Below are positions 1-13,392 of a stretch of 64,000 bases of DNA, in pieces. The notes beneath the pieces are model-generated. The model was not told the origin of the DNA. It saw nothing but the letters and a program-made list of their open reading frames with translations, and searched no databases. Both the position numbers and the translations under genes were made by a program. Origin of the DNA: Anolis sagrei (taxonomy: Eukaryota; Chordata; Lepidosauria; Squamata; Anolidae); the NCBI RefSeq assembly GCF_037176765.1, contig NC_090024.1, forward strand, positions 155,185,278 through 155,249,277, given 5' to 3'. Position 1 is the first letter of the stretch, and the number at the start of each line of letters is the position of its first letter.

Positions 1-789
1 CAAAAGATACACATAATAGTGGGGAATTTTAATAGGGTTATGGACATTTATGCGGACACAAAAGCAAAACATATCCCTTCAAGAGATTGTAGTATATTGA
101 CATAACAAAACTTGCATTTCTTTAGGCTCATGTTTGCTCCTTGATAAAAATCCCGTTTCAGTGGCTTCCATGCAGTGAGGCAAATAGACATCAAGTCTCA
201 TATAGAATAATAATGAATTGGAAAAATAAGTCTCTTTCTGGGATCCTGTGGGATGAAAAACAGAACTCTCCCTATTTAGAATATAAGGTAAAAAATTTTT
301 GAAGATGATTATATGCACTTTAATTTATTATTATTTTGTTAATAAAAATCAAGTTCCAGAGGTTTAATAATACAGAAAATATTTAAGGCCCAGTCTTGGC
401 GCAGGTGTTTGCCAATCTACTTAGCTTTTTGATGAGGGAGGTAAAAGCTACTTGTTTTCCACTACTGCTTACTTTGGGGGCACAACGGGAGAAGCAACAG
501 CCAGGGGCTTGCAAGCGCAGCTGCATCTCCATCTCCTTAGTCATCAGTTGGCCTAAGGTGTGCCTGTATGTGTTCTGGCTGCTCTAGAGCACTTAGGGAT
601 AAAAGAACAGTTTTTGCTTCCTCAGCAAGTACCAAGAGAATGTGTGGGAATATCACTTTCTGCAACATTCAAAAGACATGATCTATAATCATGTCATAAT
701 CGTGTCTGGCATAAAGTAGCCAAAGTGTATGTATTTGTTTGTCAGGTAGTGGGGAGATAAAGTGGGGTATAAATAAATATAAATATCAT

Positions 790-1075
790 CATCATCCACA
801 TTGGTCAGCACTAATCTGGAGTATGTTATTCAGTTCTGGGCACCTCTTTCTAAGAATATAGACAAGTTGGAGTAAGTTCAGAGAAGGGCAGCAAAGATGA
901 TAAGAAGTATGGAAAACAAAACCTATGAGGAAGATTGAAAAAGCTGGACATGTTCAGTTTGGTGAAGAGAAGACTGAGGATGGCATGATTACAGTCTTTA
1001 AATACCTCAAAGACTGTCACTAAGAGAGAGTAAGATGGTCTGTTTGCTACTTCTCCAAATATTATATATTATATT
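790..1075 (+). repeat. CR1-type LINE fragment, left part
   Basis: The + strand can be read as degenerate reverse-transcriptase C-terminal sequence: VQRRAAKMIRSMENKTYEE followed by LDMFSLVKRRLR. This is the usual CR1-clade ending. The same element resumes at about 1911 after an L2 insertion. Stop codons interrupt the frame, so it is old and dead. Confidence 0.65.
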
Positions 1076-1896
1076 TATATATTTGCTATACTTGTATACC
1101 GCCGTTTCTCAGCCTAGCCGGCGACTCAACGCGGTTTACAACAACTTATAACAAACAACAGTATACAGTTTAAAAGCATAAAAACACGATCCACAATACA
1201 TATATCAATAAACAATCCAATTCATCTCTTGACTAAAATCGCGATCCAGTTTCGTCGTCCAAATTGCCAGTCCTTCAATCATTACACTTATTGCACTGAG
1301 TTAACTGAACGCCTGCTCGAACATCCAGGTTTTTAGTCTTTTCCGGAAAACCATCAATGAGGGGGCTGATCTTACCTCCATGGGGAGGGCGTTCCATAGC
1401 CGCGGGGCCACCACAGAAAAGGCCCTGTCTCTTGTCCCCGCCAGCCGCACCTGTGAAGCAGGCGGGATAGAGAGCAGGGCCCCCCCCCCCAGAAGATCTT
1501 AGGGTCCTGGTGGGCTGATAGGCTGAGATACGTTCGGATAGGTAAGTTGGGCCAGAACCGTTTAGGGCTTTAAAGGCCAGCACCAGCACTTTGAATTGAG
1601 CCCGGTAGCAGATCAGCAGCCAGTGGAGCTGGTGCAGCAGAGGAGTTGTATGCTCCCTGCGCTCCGCTCCAGTTAGTATCATGGCTGCCGAGCGTTGGAC
1701 TAATTGGAGCTTCCGGGCCGTCTTCAAAGGCAACCCCACGTAGAGAGCGTTGCAGTAGTCTAAACGGGATGTAACCAGAGCGTGGACTACCGTGGCCAAG
1801 TCAGACTTCCCAAGGTACGGGCGCAGTTGGCGCACGAGTTTTAACTGTGCGAATGCTCCCCTGGTCACCGCTGAAACCTGGGTTTAATGATTTGTA
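1076..1896 (-). repeat. L2-type LINE fragment (minus), inserted in a CR1 copy
   Basis: On the minus strand a frame from 1868 to 1275 reads LVRQLRPYLGKSDLATVVHA, VTSRLDYCNALYVGLPLKTA and KLQLVQRSAA, the typical end of L2-clade reverse transcriptase. The left edge is the reverse complement of the L2 3' end (a gtataccgccg block, then AT-rich tail). The element is 5' truncated. At its right edge ggtttaatgatttg occurs twice (1881-1894 and 1897-1910). Confidence 0.8.
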
Positions 1897-1910
1897 GGTT
1901 TAATGATTTG

Positions 1911-2135
1911 AAGTGTTACAGGAGAGCATATTTTGGTTAAACGTAAGAAACTTGACAGCAAGCGTAGTTCACCACTGGAACCAATTGCCTAGAGAGATAG
2001 TAAGATCTTATTCATTAAATTACTTTGAAAAGAAACTGGACAACTGCCTGTTGGGAGATGCTTTAGCTGGAAATCCTGCATTGAGCAGAAGTTGGACCCA
2101 CTAAGCCCTTTCAAATCTATGATTCTCTGATTTTA
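1911..2135 (+). repeat. CR1-type LINE fragment, right part with 3' end
   Basis: It continues the element at 790-1075: a degenerate frame gives VVHHWNQLPREIVRSYSLN, and the end is the CR1-type octamer-like tail (aatctatgattctctgat). Together with the left part it flanks the L2 copy, dating the CR1 insertion as the older event. Confidence 0.65.
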
Positions 2136-2600
2136 ATATTGGGTATTCTAAAATGGACATGAGGCCAGTGGATCCAGTATTTGGGTAAAACTCACCCACC
2201 AATTTAAAATGACAACCTGTACAGGTTTCATTAATGGAATTTTTATTGCTTCCACCATAGAAAACTATTCTGTAGAGATGGAATAACTCCACAAAATCAT
2301 TTAACTCCTTGGAAGAATCCCATGTACACAGCATTGAACTTGTCAGACGATGGGTGGCAGTATATGATCACTCTTCCATTGTTTCTAAATAAGTATATTA
2401 TGAGACATAAGCACATGATTTCCTTTCCCATAAACTTATGAGTACACCCAAGCAGCACATAGATGTTTACAACTATTATATACTTTTCAAAGCATATCAT
2501 AATCCAATGTTTCATGGATTTTTTCTTAGTTCAAGAACAAGTCAGTGAAGCTGCCTGAACACAACTATTTCAAAATGTCCTCTTTTTCAATGTTTTGTAG

Positions 2601-2804
2601 GACTCAAATGGCACTTTTCATCAAGTTTGGTTTGATGATCCCAGGAGCATTTCTCAGAAAGCAGCCTATGTGAAAGAACATGGTTTAAGGGGTATTGGTA
2701 TGTGGCATGCAAACTGTCTTGATTACTCCAGAAGCTCTGTGGCACAAGAACAAACAAAATCAATGTGGGAGGCCTTGAAGCCAAATCAAGTTATGGGAAA
2801 GTAG
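2601..2804 (+). CDS. CTBS: CTBS (di-N-acetylchitobiase), last coding exon only
   Basis: This is the 3' terminal exon of chitobiase, a lysosomal glycosyl hydrolase of family GH18 that removes the reducing-end GlcNAc from the chitobiose core during glycoprotein breakdown. The exon follows a tttgtag acceptor at 2594-2600 and reads 67 codons to TAG at 2802-2804. It contains DSNGTFHQVWFDDPRSIS and GLRGIGMWHANCLDYS, which match the end of the mammalian protein closely (human has GIGMWNANCLDYS, from memory). GIGMW belongs to the last strand region of the GH18 barrel. I found no other CTBS exon in positions 1-2600, so the earlier exons lie left of the window and the last intron exceeds 2.6 kb. The gene is tail to tail with SPATA1, as in mammals. 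Confidence 0.9.
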   Translation, partial: DSNGTFHQVWFDDPRSISQKAAYVKEHGLRGIGMWHANCLDYSRSSVAQEQTKSMWEALKPNQVMGK

Positions 2805-2964
2805 ATTTAGAGTTCAGACAGCCATGAATGACTTATTGTCTTATTGGGCAGAGAGTAGAAGTGTATATTGTCCTTTTTTCACTACTGTGATGTCACTTAA
2901 AATGATATACCATATACTACTATTATGCTATTATTCTAATTGAGTCTGTTATTTATTTTTCTAT

Positions 2965-2970
2965 AATAAA
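2965..2970 (+). terminator. CTBS: CTBS poly(A) signal AATAAA
   Basis: AATAAA lies 161 bases after the CTBS stop codon and is followed by T/GT-rich sequence (tctgtttgtt). It would give a 3' UTR of about 185 bases. Confidence 0.7.
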
Positions 2971-3534
2971 GCAATCTGTTTGTTATCTTAAAACCTATGG
3001 AAGAAAACTAATATGGTAACAGAAATAACAAATAAACATGTCACAAGTACAGTTGTAACTTACCAGTGCACTTAAAGTATGCTTCTAAGAAGTGTGGTGT
3101 GGGGTGCTACTTTGTAAGTAAAATGCAATACTAAATTACACCTGTGAAAACCATTCACAATTTCTTACATATAGCTAAAAGCAGTGAAATATATTTCTAC
3201 AGGAAGAGAATTAAGATTGAATTTATGAATTATTGGTGGTTTCCTTCACCTGATCCAAGCTGCACAATTCAGTACACTAAACTGCTACAAATGATGTTCT
3301 TTCACCCATTTTAACATCTGCATTGAAATTTTAGACAATTTTCCAAAAAGCCAAGACCACCTAATTCATTGATTGCACACAACTCGATAGAAATGTTGCA
3401 AAAATCTACAAAACTTTGTAGGAACCATTTCCTTGTGTCCATTCTGGGCATTGTTGTGTGCATTCAAGTCATTTCTAATGTGTGGTGATTCTAAAGTAAG
3501 CCTGTGTTAGAGTTTTCTTAGCATGGTTTGTTCA

Positions 3535-3685
3535 GCGATTTGCCTTTGCCTTCCTCTGACGCTGAGAAGGTATGATTTGTCCACGACCAGTCAGTGGGTC
3601 TCTGTAATTGAGTGTGGATTAGAACCCTTCTCTTCAGAGCCATAGTCCAGTGCTCAAACCACTACACACACTCTCCCAATTCTGT
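3535..3685 (-). repeat. tRNA-derived SINE (type C), minus strand
   Basis: The reverse complement has the tRNA-like head (agtggtttgagc...gggttctaatccacactcaat type) and the following gcctcagaggaaggcaaagg-like body. The same family occurs at 16568, 28960, 43560, 45975 and 55350. It is diverged. Confidence 0.55.
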
Positions 3686-4594
3686 ACATGGTTTCTTGTA
3701 AAATTGGCATTTTTTGCCATTTGTCAGAATACATTTGTGTTCCTTGAAGGGGGTTCTAAGAATTGGTTTCTCTGGAATTTGTCTGGCTTGCTGCATCACT
3801 TTCACATAGTGCTCTGCAAGTAGGAAATTTGGTGGGCTTGGCTACATGAAAACCTGGTGTTCCTGGCCATTTTTCACAATATGTTTTGTCAGGGATGAGT
3901 ATGAGAAGGTGACTCCTGTGGACTTCTTTTGTGGTTTCTTGCAACATTTCGATCTGCTCTTCTACAACCAGAGAATTGAATGGGCATGACCTATGCAGAT
4001 GGTGGTATCTATGCCATTTTATTCTGGTTCAGATGGTTTTTGGGCATTGAGGGTTAATAAAAACATAATATTCAAAATGATTCGAGTTCTAATAATGTGT
4101 AAAGCATGCTTAGCATATCCTAATCTATCTGACATCTCTGTCTCTCAAAAATTGTCAGTTCCCATCCATTCAGTTCAGGCTTTTACCCACAGGAAGTGAG
4201 AGAAACTTAACAGCATCTCATAAAATGAAAGTTGATTTTCCCCTGGACATGTAAGAAGCATGCATACAAGTAATAAAAACAATAGTTTTTATGGAACTTT
4301 AAAAAATAAATAAGCAATCAAAAACCATTTTAATGCAAACACGTAAGCAAAAAGAATTGTTATCATCCACTAGTGATGTGATAAAGAGACAAAGTCTTAG
4401 GATGTTGAAAAGCAAGATTATTTTATTATTGAAAACAGCCAATGTATTTGACCCAGGAAATAGGGATTCTATGCTGGCCTACAAGAGAAAGGTTATTGCT
4501 CCCATACAAATAATTAAAGATGCAGTAATTGATACACATTTAATTTTAAGGCACAAATCTTCTACTAAAAATGCAGGTGAACTCTGAATCTTTG

Positions 4595-4672
4595 ATTGCT
4601 ATCTTGGCAGGGGGTTGGACTGGATGGCCCATGAGGTCGCTCCCAACTCTGATTCTATAATTCTATATATGT
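4595..4672 (+). repeat. CR1-type LINE 3' end
   Basis: It carries the typical 3' end: cttggcagggggttggactg, gatggcccatgaggtc, then gattctataattctat. Only the last 80 bases are present. Confidence 0.7.
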
Positions 4673-4941
4673 AAAAACCCAAATCAGGCATTCAAAATCA
4701 TGATGTAGGATTGGTACCATCCTTTCTTGGTAAGATGATTTAAGGACTTTTAAAAAAGAACGTAATATTTCTAACCCAGCAGTATTGTTTTCACAGTTGT
4801 ATTTGGCTGTCTTTGAGAAGCTCACAAACAGGACCTAAGTACAACAACATACTCAGTTTTATATTCTGTAGCAACTATTCACAAGGACACATACAGGACA
4901 TAATATACATCCACTATTGGTAATCATTTATAGATATAACA

Positions 4942-4947
4942 TTTATT
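4942..4947 (-). terminator. SPATA1: Candidate SPATA1 poly(A) signal
   Basis: tttatt on the + strand is AATAAA on the minus strand, about 810 bases after the SPATA1 stop. It is the first canonical hexamer I see downstream. There is no transcript evidence, so the 3' end could lie elsewhere. Confidence 0.3.
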
Positions 4948-5755
4948 AATTTGTCTAATTTCTCTTAAAGCTGCAAAACGAAAAATTGAGTTTGTAAGGC
5001 AAATGTAAATTTCTTCTTGAGAGTATTGAATAATTTTAAATTTTTAAATGGGCAGTTCATAAAAACAGAAAAGAGAGTAGGAATTCAATGTTCTTAATTT
5101 ATCTCATTCTAGCTCACATCACTTGAGCCAGTCCATTTACACCAGGAAACAAAACAGAATTATTAATATTATTTTCTATTTATGCACAATAATAAGAGGG
5201 ATACTAGTACCTTTGGCATACTTGTGCATTAATGTCTTTTTTAAAAAAGCATAGTCTGAATTTCTAACTATATGCCAAAGCAAAACTGATTTAGATGAGG
5301 TTCACAACTATTCGTAAGATTAAAAAATATAAGTATGGCTTTTGATTTATATAGATTAGAAATAAGTACAAGGGGAACATTTACTTCTTTGTTGTCTGCT
5401 CTAGGTTTCATATAAATAATATTCTTCCAACTACAGGCAATTATATCAATAGAAAATAGCTCCCCATTTATACTGCCTCACTTTCAAGGGTGCTCTTACC
5501 AAAAGTAAAACCAGCTGGAGATTGGGGAAAGATCCAGTGACTCCACTGCCTCCTCCATCACCCAAAAAGAGGCAGAAAGATCTGTACATTCTTCAGAGTT
5601 CTTAAAGTGAAACTTTTCCACTCTCCAATGTTGCTTCTGCACAAACAAATGGAGTTCATTTTTACTGCTGCACATTCACATTTCAACACATATAACATCT
5701 CTGTGATATTTTAACAAATTACAACTAGAAAATAGCCTTTAAAGTAAACAGAATC

Positions 5756-5872
5756 TCAAATTGGGTTCAGTTGAGATACATGTTTGTCAGAGTGCAGTTT
5801 CAAAGCCTGAACCTTCTTATGTGCCAGTTCTGCCTTCAGAGCCCGTAAATCAGAAGTTGCCTGCTTTCTCAT
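5756..5872 (-). CDS. SPATA1: SPATA1 last coding exon 13
   Basis: It begins MRKQATSDLRALKAELAHKK, as in the mammalian C-terminus, and stops at TGA (5758-5756). The acceptor follows a long T run (ttttttttttgtag). Confidence 0.95.
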   Translation of the reverse strand: MRKQATSDLRALKAELAHKKVQALKLHSDKHVSQLNPI

Positions 5873-8800
5873 CTACAAAAAAAAAAAAAATACAAAGATT
5901 GAAAAAAAGAATAAAATTACAACCTTGTTTTATTTTATATACAAGGTGTAAGATTAAACTTTAATATGTATTAATAAAGCCTTCATCTGTCATCTTTTGA
6001 ACATAACCAGTTATGCAATGAGGCACTTATGTTCTGTTTCTGGCATGTTAACATCACAGGTAAACCCTAATGTACATATCACACAATATTTCCACTGAAG
6101 CCCATGGGAAGTTGGCTGAACGAACATTACAGATCATAGCGTAGATATTAAAGCATTTTGTTTCTGGTAATGAAAAAAGTGTATTATTGTCCTCAAATGA
6201 AGGGCTTCAAACAAGAGGGGCTTGCAAAACTTTGAACAGTGAGGAAACTAGATATTCGGTGGTACCCTGATATATTATATTATATTATATTATATTATAT
6301 TATATTATATTATATTATATTATATTATATTATATTATATTATATTATATTATATTTGTTTGTGCTGGCCTCCCAAGCTAAAAAGTACTGGACATAAGAT
6401 TTGTCTGCACTGATATATACATACACATATATATGTCTGTTTCCCACCACATTTATCAGTGACCCCATTTGTTCCATGCATAACACACACACGTCTTGGT
6501 GGGAATGCCATAATCAGCCACACATTTCCTCCTGGTGAACCACCTTGCTGTTTGGGGGGTGGGCTATATTTTCAATCCTTTGCATTATTCTCAGCCATAT
6601 TGACGTTTTTGTTTTATTTGTGTGCGTAATGCATGCACATATATCTATTTTTGTTATGTGGAGTGCACTAATACTGGTATTCTGATATGCAAGTATCTGC
6701 ACACATACTCCTGCTTTTTAAAAAAAAAATGTTAATTCAAAATTTCAAATTCAACCCAGCAAAGAATTAATTCCTACTGGGAATGATCACATCCCAGTAG
6801 TACCTCCACCTCCCAACTCCAAAGCAATATGATGTCACCTGGAGGACTGGCCACACATTAAAAATCTGTAAGAAAAATGGCAGGATAAAAGGCAAGTTTT
6901 TCTTTTAAAAAACTGGATTAACCCAAAATAACTGCACTGTAAGAGAATCATGGATCAGGATTGCAGTGCCTACAAGGTGAGTACATTTTCACCCATAGTG
7001 GTAAACAAAGAAACTGTGCTGATGGGAACTATATTAAGTGAATACATAATGACCATTCAATAAAACAGTTCGAGGTAAAACAGTCTGTTCTCCATTGTGG
7101 TCTCTGTGGATTACACATAGATGTGAATTAGCAAACTTTCTACACAAGGCAGATGAGAAGGTGCAGACAAATAGGCACTGGGTAACTTAAAATGGTGCTG
7201 TGCAATTGGTATAAAAAATCCAGAGTCCTGAATGCTTTATGAGAATGTAAGAACTGTTTTCTGTCTCATGTTGGCATCATGGAATAGAACATTGGCAGAA
7301 TGATAGCCTATGCCAGGTAGAAAGTAGACATAATAACTGGCAACAAAGTAATGACCACTCTAAAAGAAAACTCCTTGGGACGAATGAGAGTTTTCTTGCA
7401 ATGTGAGCCCTTGCAATGTGAGTTCCTCTCCAAGGAAACGAGTGACATATTTCAAATTGTCAGTTGGGGAAGAACTACTGAAAGGCTCCTGACAGAAATT
7501 CGTGGATTTGTGAAAGAGGATGCCCGAAGAGTACACGATCCCTATCTGATTTTAGAAACTAAGGAGGATTAATACTGGTTAGTACTTGGATGGGAGATTA
7601 GCAAGGAATACTAGGACCCATATGCTGTATTTTAGAGGAAGGAGCTGACAAAACCACCTCTAAGTATTCCTTACCTAAGAAAACCATAGTGACTTGAAGA
7701 CATACACAGAAGCACGTATTATGACCACACAAGAAGTGCTTCATTTCCAACACAGTAAACAAGGATAAAGACAATGATTCTTCAGGCAAAAAAGCAATGA
7801 GAGCTGAAAGGTAAACTGGTAATGATGGAAAACTATACCCTTTGTCATACAATATGGGGACGAGAGGCAATACAACACATTAAAAAGCAAGCAATTATAT
7901 GGAGTAACATTATTTTGATCCACATAATTATTGGCAACAGTTTGTGATGCATCTTATCCTTTGGAGTTGAAAAATAAATAGATATTTAATACAGTTAACT
8001 AGAATGTCCTACCCTCTGGGAAGAAAATCAAACATCTCTCCCATTAAATCACATTTTGCCAGAAAGAAAATTGGTGGAAAATGTTTTTCCAAATCTTCAT
8101 TGGATGCATTTGGTATGACCAAGAGATTAACAAATTAGGCTCTATTGCGTAGATTGTTGTATGATATTGAAAGTAACGAGTCTCAAGCATCCAGCTGCCT
8201 GATCTTAGCGGCGGTTTAAAGAACTGACCGTTAGCTTCATTGAGGGCTATTTATGTGGTCGGAGGTGGGCGTGGCTTAGCTAACGGTTCCTTGGAGTCTC
8301 GAGACTGTCTGATGCTGCCTGCGCGCGCACGCATAATTACCATAGGTGCAAATCCACAGGTGGTCACTCGGGAAACCATGTTTACAGGTAAGCAACCTAC
8401 ACTTCCAAATCTTTATTGGATGCATTGGGTATGACCAAGAGGCTCAGTTAGGTATGCGAAAAAACATGATGTCTATGAAAGGGCAAACATTCATGAACCA
8501 CCCAAAATGGTGCTGGGTTAGTACATAAAATATGTAATCTTCATTTAATTGGTACCAACTACATAAGTCTCCTATAGAGCCAAGCAAAATATTGCGATAT
8601 CAAACTGTGGCAACATACAAGTCAGCATCCAAATATGGCATTGTGGCAATTTACAGTACATGACTTTTGAGGAAGGCAATCTGCAAGACCTACTTTATTG
8701 GGAAAACCAGAATGGAATGCAAATGAGTTCTTATAAAATGATGTTCTAGGTAGAAGCGAAAGCCTGAATTTACAAGAAGAGATAAGGTTTCAACAGGCCA

Positions 8801-11800
8801 CAAATAAGCTATAGGAGGACAAGACTGTAGGTGGTTTCTTTCCTGGGTGGGAAAACTGGTACTTTCTAGAAAGCTGATAGAAAATGAAGATTTTGGCGGT
8901 TATCACTCATAAGTATGGTTTTGAATGTGAATATGAAATAGTCACAAAAAAATTAACCTAAGTATCTTGCTATATCTGTAAGGTGCCCTGATTCCCCTTT
9001 GGGGTAGAAATATAGTAAATAAATAAAGTAACTGTTTTGTATTTGAGATTGCTACTTAGTAATGATTGTGACACAATTACCACAATTGTAACTTAAACCT
9101 CCTTTACCATGCATCATCTGCATGTCTAATTAGAAGTCTACCCCTGCAGACAAGTTTTCTCTGTTTGGCAAGGAGAAGATCAATTTTGCAGGTGACTCAA
9201 GTGCAAGTGCATGACACTTTCATTAGGCTTGTGGGGTTAGTATATATAAGTAATTCCTAACAGGACTTTAGCCATGATTTTTAATATATACTTTTAAAAT
9301 AAGTTGTAAGTTGATTGTAGTCCCATTACTGGGGAAAAGGTGGAGAGACATTAATATTACCTTGATTTCTATGACAAGCTTCATTTTTGCATTATCTAGC
9401 TTTCTCCTCAGCTGGTCAATATCATGCTGCAAGGTTGTGATCTGGATTATTGTATTATTCTACAATAAAAAAATGATAGATTCAATTCAGAATCATACAC
9501 ATATCATTTAAATAACAGAATTATACACCAATCCACACACAAACAATGAACATTCTCTATTAACTTCACTGTCTGGGCAGGTTGTTCAGAATGGCCTTAC
9601 CTTTAGTTCCATAGATACCCTATTCTACTATCTTTCAGTCTTATAGTTGACAAACCTAACCTGCCTTATATTCTTCCCTAAATGGACAGATCAAAGCCAA
9701 AAATAGATTTGTCCTTCATTTCTCCAATGATACTGTTTTTATGGGAGCGCGGCAATAAGGTTGGACTACTTAAGGTTGGACTACTGTAACATCCTCTACA
9801 TAGGCCTACCTTTATCAGTGATCCATAAATAAACTAGTGCAAAATGCTGCTGCCCGGCTTCTCGCAGGGGTCCCAGCGAGGTGCCGTATCACTCCAATCT
9901 TGCAGTAACTGCACTGGTTGCCGATTGAGCACCGGATTACCTTCAAAGTGCTGATTCTTACCTTTAAGGTCTTATATGGCCTGGGGCCGGAGTATCTGAG
10001 GGACCGCCTCACGCCCTACCAACCCCCGAGATCACTCCGTTCAGACAATCAGAATCTCCTTGAAGTTCCCAATTTTAAGACCTTTCACCTGATGTCTACT
10101 AGGGATAGAGACATTCATGGATTCATGGTGGTGGTTCCTTACCGGTGGAATGCCTTGCCAGCGGAAACACGAGTTCTCCGAGACTTACTATCTTTTCATA
10201 GAGCTTGTAAAACTTATTTATTTAGTCTGGCATTTGAATCTTGCTGATTGAAATTTTTCTTTGATTTTAAATATAATGTATTGCATATGTATATTGTAAA
10301 CCGCTCCGAGCCTTCGGGAAGTGGCAGTATATAAAATTGATAAATAAATAAATAAATAAATAAGTTTTCTCTTCAGTTAGGTATATTCCAAACGAGTTTG
10401 TTTTTTTCCAACATGGGTTAACTTCCTCTGATTATTTTAAACCAGGATATATGTCTCTAGAATACACATTTGAATCAGAATGCAGAAATGGAAATATTCC
10501 GGTGTTGAATTATTACATGTGGACAGGGTTAACCCCCCCCCCCCAGGAAATGTTTCAGATTTTTTAAAGAAGTCCTGGTTTACTCATGAATTTTTACAGG
10601 TTAACCAAATCCACATGCTAAGTCTATGAGAAGCAAAAATTAAACAAGACCCTCCAGAACTGCAAGCACTATCTTAAGCAAACTTTGACAATTTATTCAC
10701 TTTGTCATTGCTTGCAGCAATAAGTGATATAGCAGAAGCAACCAAGTTGGCCCACCCATAGTTGGAGGTTTGGGTGTTGTTGCCTCAGGCTGGGACCATT
10801 CTGGAGGGGGCCATGTGATCTCTCCCTGTATCTGAGAAGCCCTCCTGGTTCTGCCCTTTCAGGCTCATGGCATAACAAACTAGAAGACATCAGATCTGGT
10901 CTGTCCTGGAAACTGCAGTTGTACTCTCTTGGACTCATAGCAAAATATGGACATACTATTGGAAGTATACATCTTCATTATGTGGCCAACTGATGTTTGG
11001 AGTGGGATTTTCACCTCATGCTATGTTTCCTATTTATATATTCATAATTATAAATATACAGTTATATAGGGTTTTATATTTATATATTCATAGTTAATAT
11101 TTCACTGGATTTTCACCTCATGCTAAGCTGCATGTTGGCCGCTTTCCTGGAAGAGGCTGTTCGCTTTGCTGCCACAGGGGGTGTTTGAGGGGACTTGGCA
11201 GGCCCTACTTGTTCAGGCTCATAATCTATCCCCCTGAAAGGCACAGTCACATTCTCTCAGCCATAGAGTAAGATACATATACTCAAATTAAATATAAATC
11301 TTTATTTTATTACTTATATTCATTATGGTGAATATACTGGCAGTGTCTTTTAAGGCTGTGCTTTTGATTTATGCCAAGTCTTATCCATTTGGGGGATTGT
11401 AATCCCAAAAACCTCCACAAGGAAAACTTAAGTTTGAATACATTTTATGATGTTTCCAGGTATATAAAAACTGTGATAATTTCTGCTGGTTTTAAAAGTT
11501 TATACTTTAATTTCTCATAAACTATCAAGCATTTTTGAATAATTTGGTACCAGATTAAAGGTATTTTATGTAGTTTTTATTGATAATATGCATAGATTAT
11601 TGATCCTGATTTTTAGATATGCCAATGTAAAGTACGCGCACAAGTGTGTGTGTATGTCATTTTCAAGTTTTAAACGTTTGAAAACATACATAAGCTCAAT
11701 GGGGCAAGAAAGACTGACTGGCCTTGCACTCTTGAATCCACTGAAGTTTTATCAATGGAGCCTGATTTCTGTCAAAATGTACTGACACAGTTTTCAAGTG

Positions 11801-13361
11801 TTTCCAACAGAAGTTGTGGTATTATTTTGTAACTATAAATTAACAATTAACAGTAATTTTCAGTTATTTTAAGACTTGAAACTTTGTAACTAAAATAAAA
11901 ATTGATTTAATTAAGTCTATATAAAAATATAGAATGGACCATACTATTTAAATTAATTTGTTTTATGGAACTACTCTTCATGATTCGCTAAAAAAAAAGG
12001 TTTCAATTCACCCCCTGAATTTTTTTTCTGACTATGGCCCTGCATGTGGCTAATACTACATAATAAAGCAGAGTATTAATTTCATGAGATGCCAAAATCA
12101 TAAGAATCTTTAACTTGTGGTAGCATCAGAAAGGTTTCCCACATTGTGGCTGCTTGATGAATTTCAAGCAGCGATTGAAGCGGTTTACCTGATGGCCTTC
12201 AATCAGGCAGAGTCAAGAATCATGGCTATTTAATATGTGGTTTTCCCATCACAAATGTGCACTTTTTAAAAAGAAGCTCACAGAACCCCTGATGTGAAGA
12301 AAATTTATTATTATGTTATATTTATATTTATGTTTGGAAATGACGGAAGACAAGCCAACACAAAACTGCTAACTATGGTAGAAAGTTAAAAAAACCCTCA
12401 AGGTTAATTGTTCATAACTGTCATGTATAAAACTGCAGTTTAACAGAAAGATATGTTTACCATATGAGAAAAGCAGGATACACAAAACTGATTCTCACAC
12501 TAATTAGCTGAATTGCCTCTGTGTCCTTAAGGCATACTTCATATCGGAAGGATTTAATTAGTTTAAAACTTTGTTCTCATGATTGTTCACTTGAGTGGGA
12601 AAGAGAATTTAGACATGCAAAATAATATAAACATGAATTGTGGTTGTGTGAAGCTAACAGTATGTTATGATAATTCAAATGGGAGCACTAGCTGAGAGTT
12701 AAATATATGAATTCTTTTTCCTATCCAAGGCTGTCATTCGTTGTTTGGATCACTATGCTCTGAGTCTTTAGGGACAAAGTATCATGTCACTGAATGCTAA
12801 TTCAAACGTATAGCAAAGCTGTCTTCCATGACAAATACCATAAAATATACAGGCTTTACTGAGTTTACATTTTGAGAGAAATTGCAACTGGACAAAGAAC
12901 ATTACCTTTGAATTTATGAGGTAGTTTAAATTATTACGTTTCTTTCTAATATCCCTAGCTTCTAGTTGTGTCAATAATTTCTGGTAGTGAAGTTCAAAAT
13001 CTTCCCGTAGTTTGTTTAAAACTTCTTCCAAGGAAACAGTGACTTTCTTCACTTCAAAATACTTTTTCTTCCAGTAATCACGGGCTGCAAAAGAACACAG
13101 GTCAAAATATTTAAGTATACATTATCATCCTATTCATACATACTCAAAAGTAAGAACCATTACATTCAAAGGATCTTACTCCCAGGTTAATGTTTAGAGA
13201 AATGCTGTCTAAAAATCAGTAATAATGTGTTGTCAAAGGCTTTCACAGCTGGAATCACTGGGATGTTGTGTGGTTTTCAGGCTGTATGTGTTGGAAATGG
13301 CAACCTTCTTCAAGCCTCCACTAGTAATTTGTTTGCATATGATTCAGTTTGTTTACTGTAT

Positions 13362-13392
<31 letters not shown>

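Larger units (their letters stand above)
1..2600. other. CTBS last intron (3' part)
   Basis: No exon is seen here. Contents are an L2-type 3' tail near 730-790, a CR1-type LINE fragment split by an antisense L2 copy (about 790-2135), and otherwise unassigned AT-rich sequence. Short open frames here have no recognisable protein. Confidence 0.5.
2991..5755. other. CTBS-SPATA1 intergenic sequence and SPATA1 3' UTR
   Basis: The stretch is AT-rich and mostly unassigned. It contains a minus-strand tRNA-derived SINE at about 3535-3685 and a CR1 3' end at 4595-4672. The part from about 4920 to 5755 is probably SPATA1 3' UTR, read on the minus strand. Confidence 0.45.
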
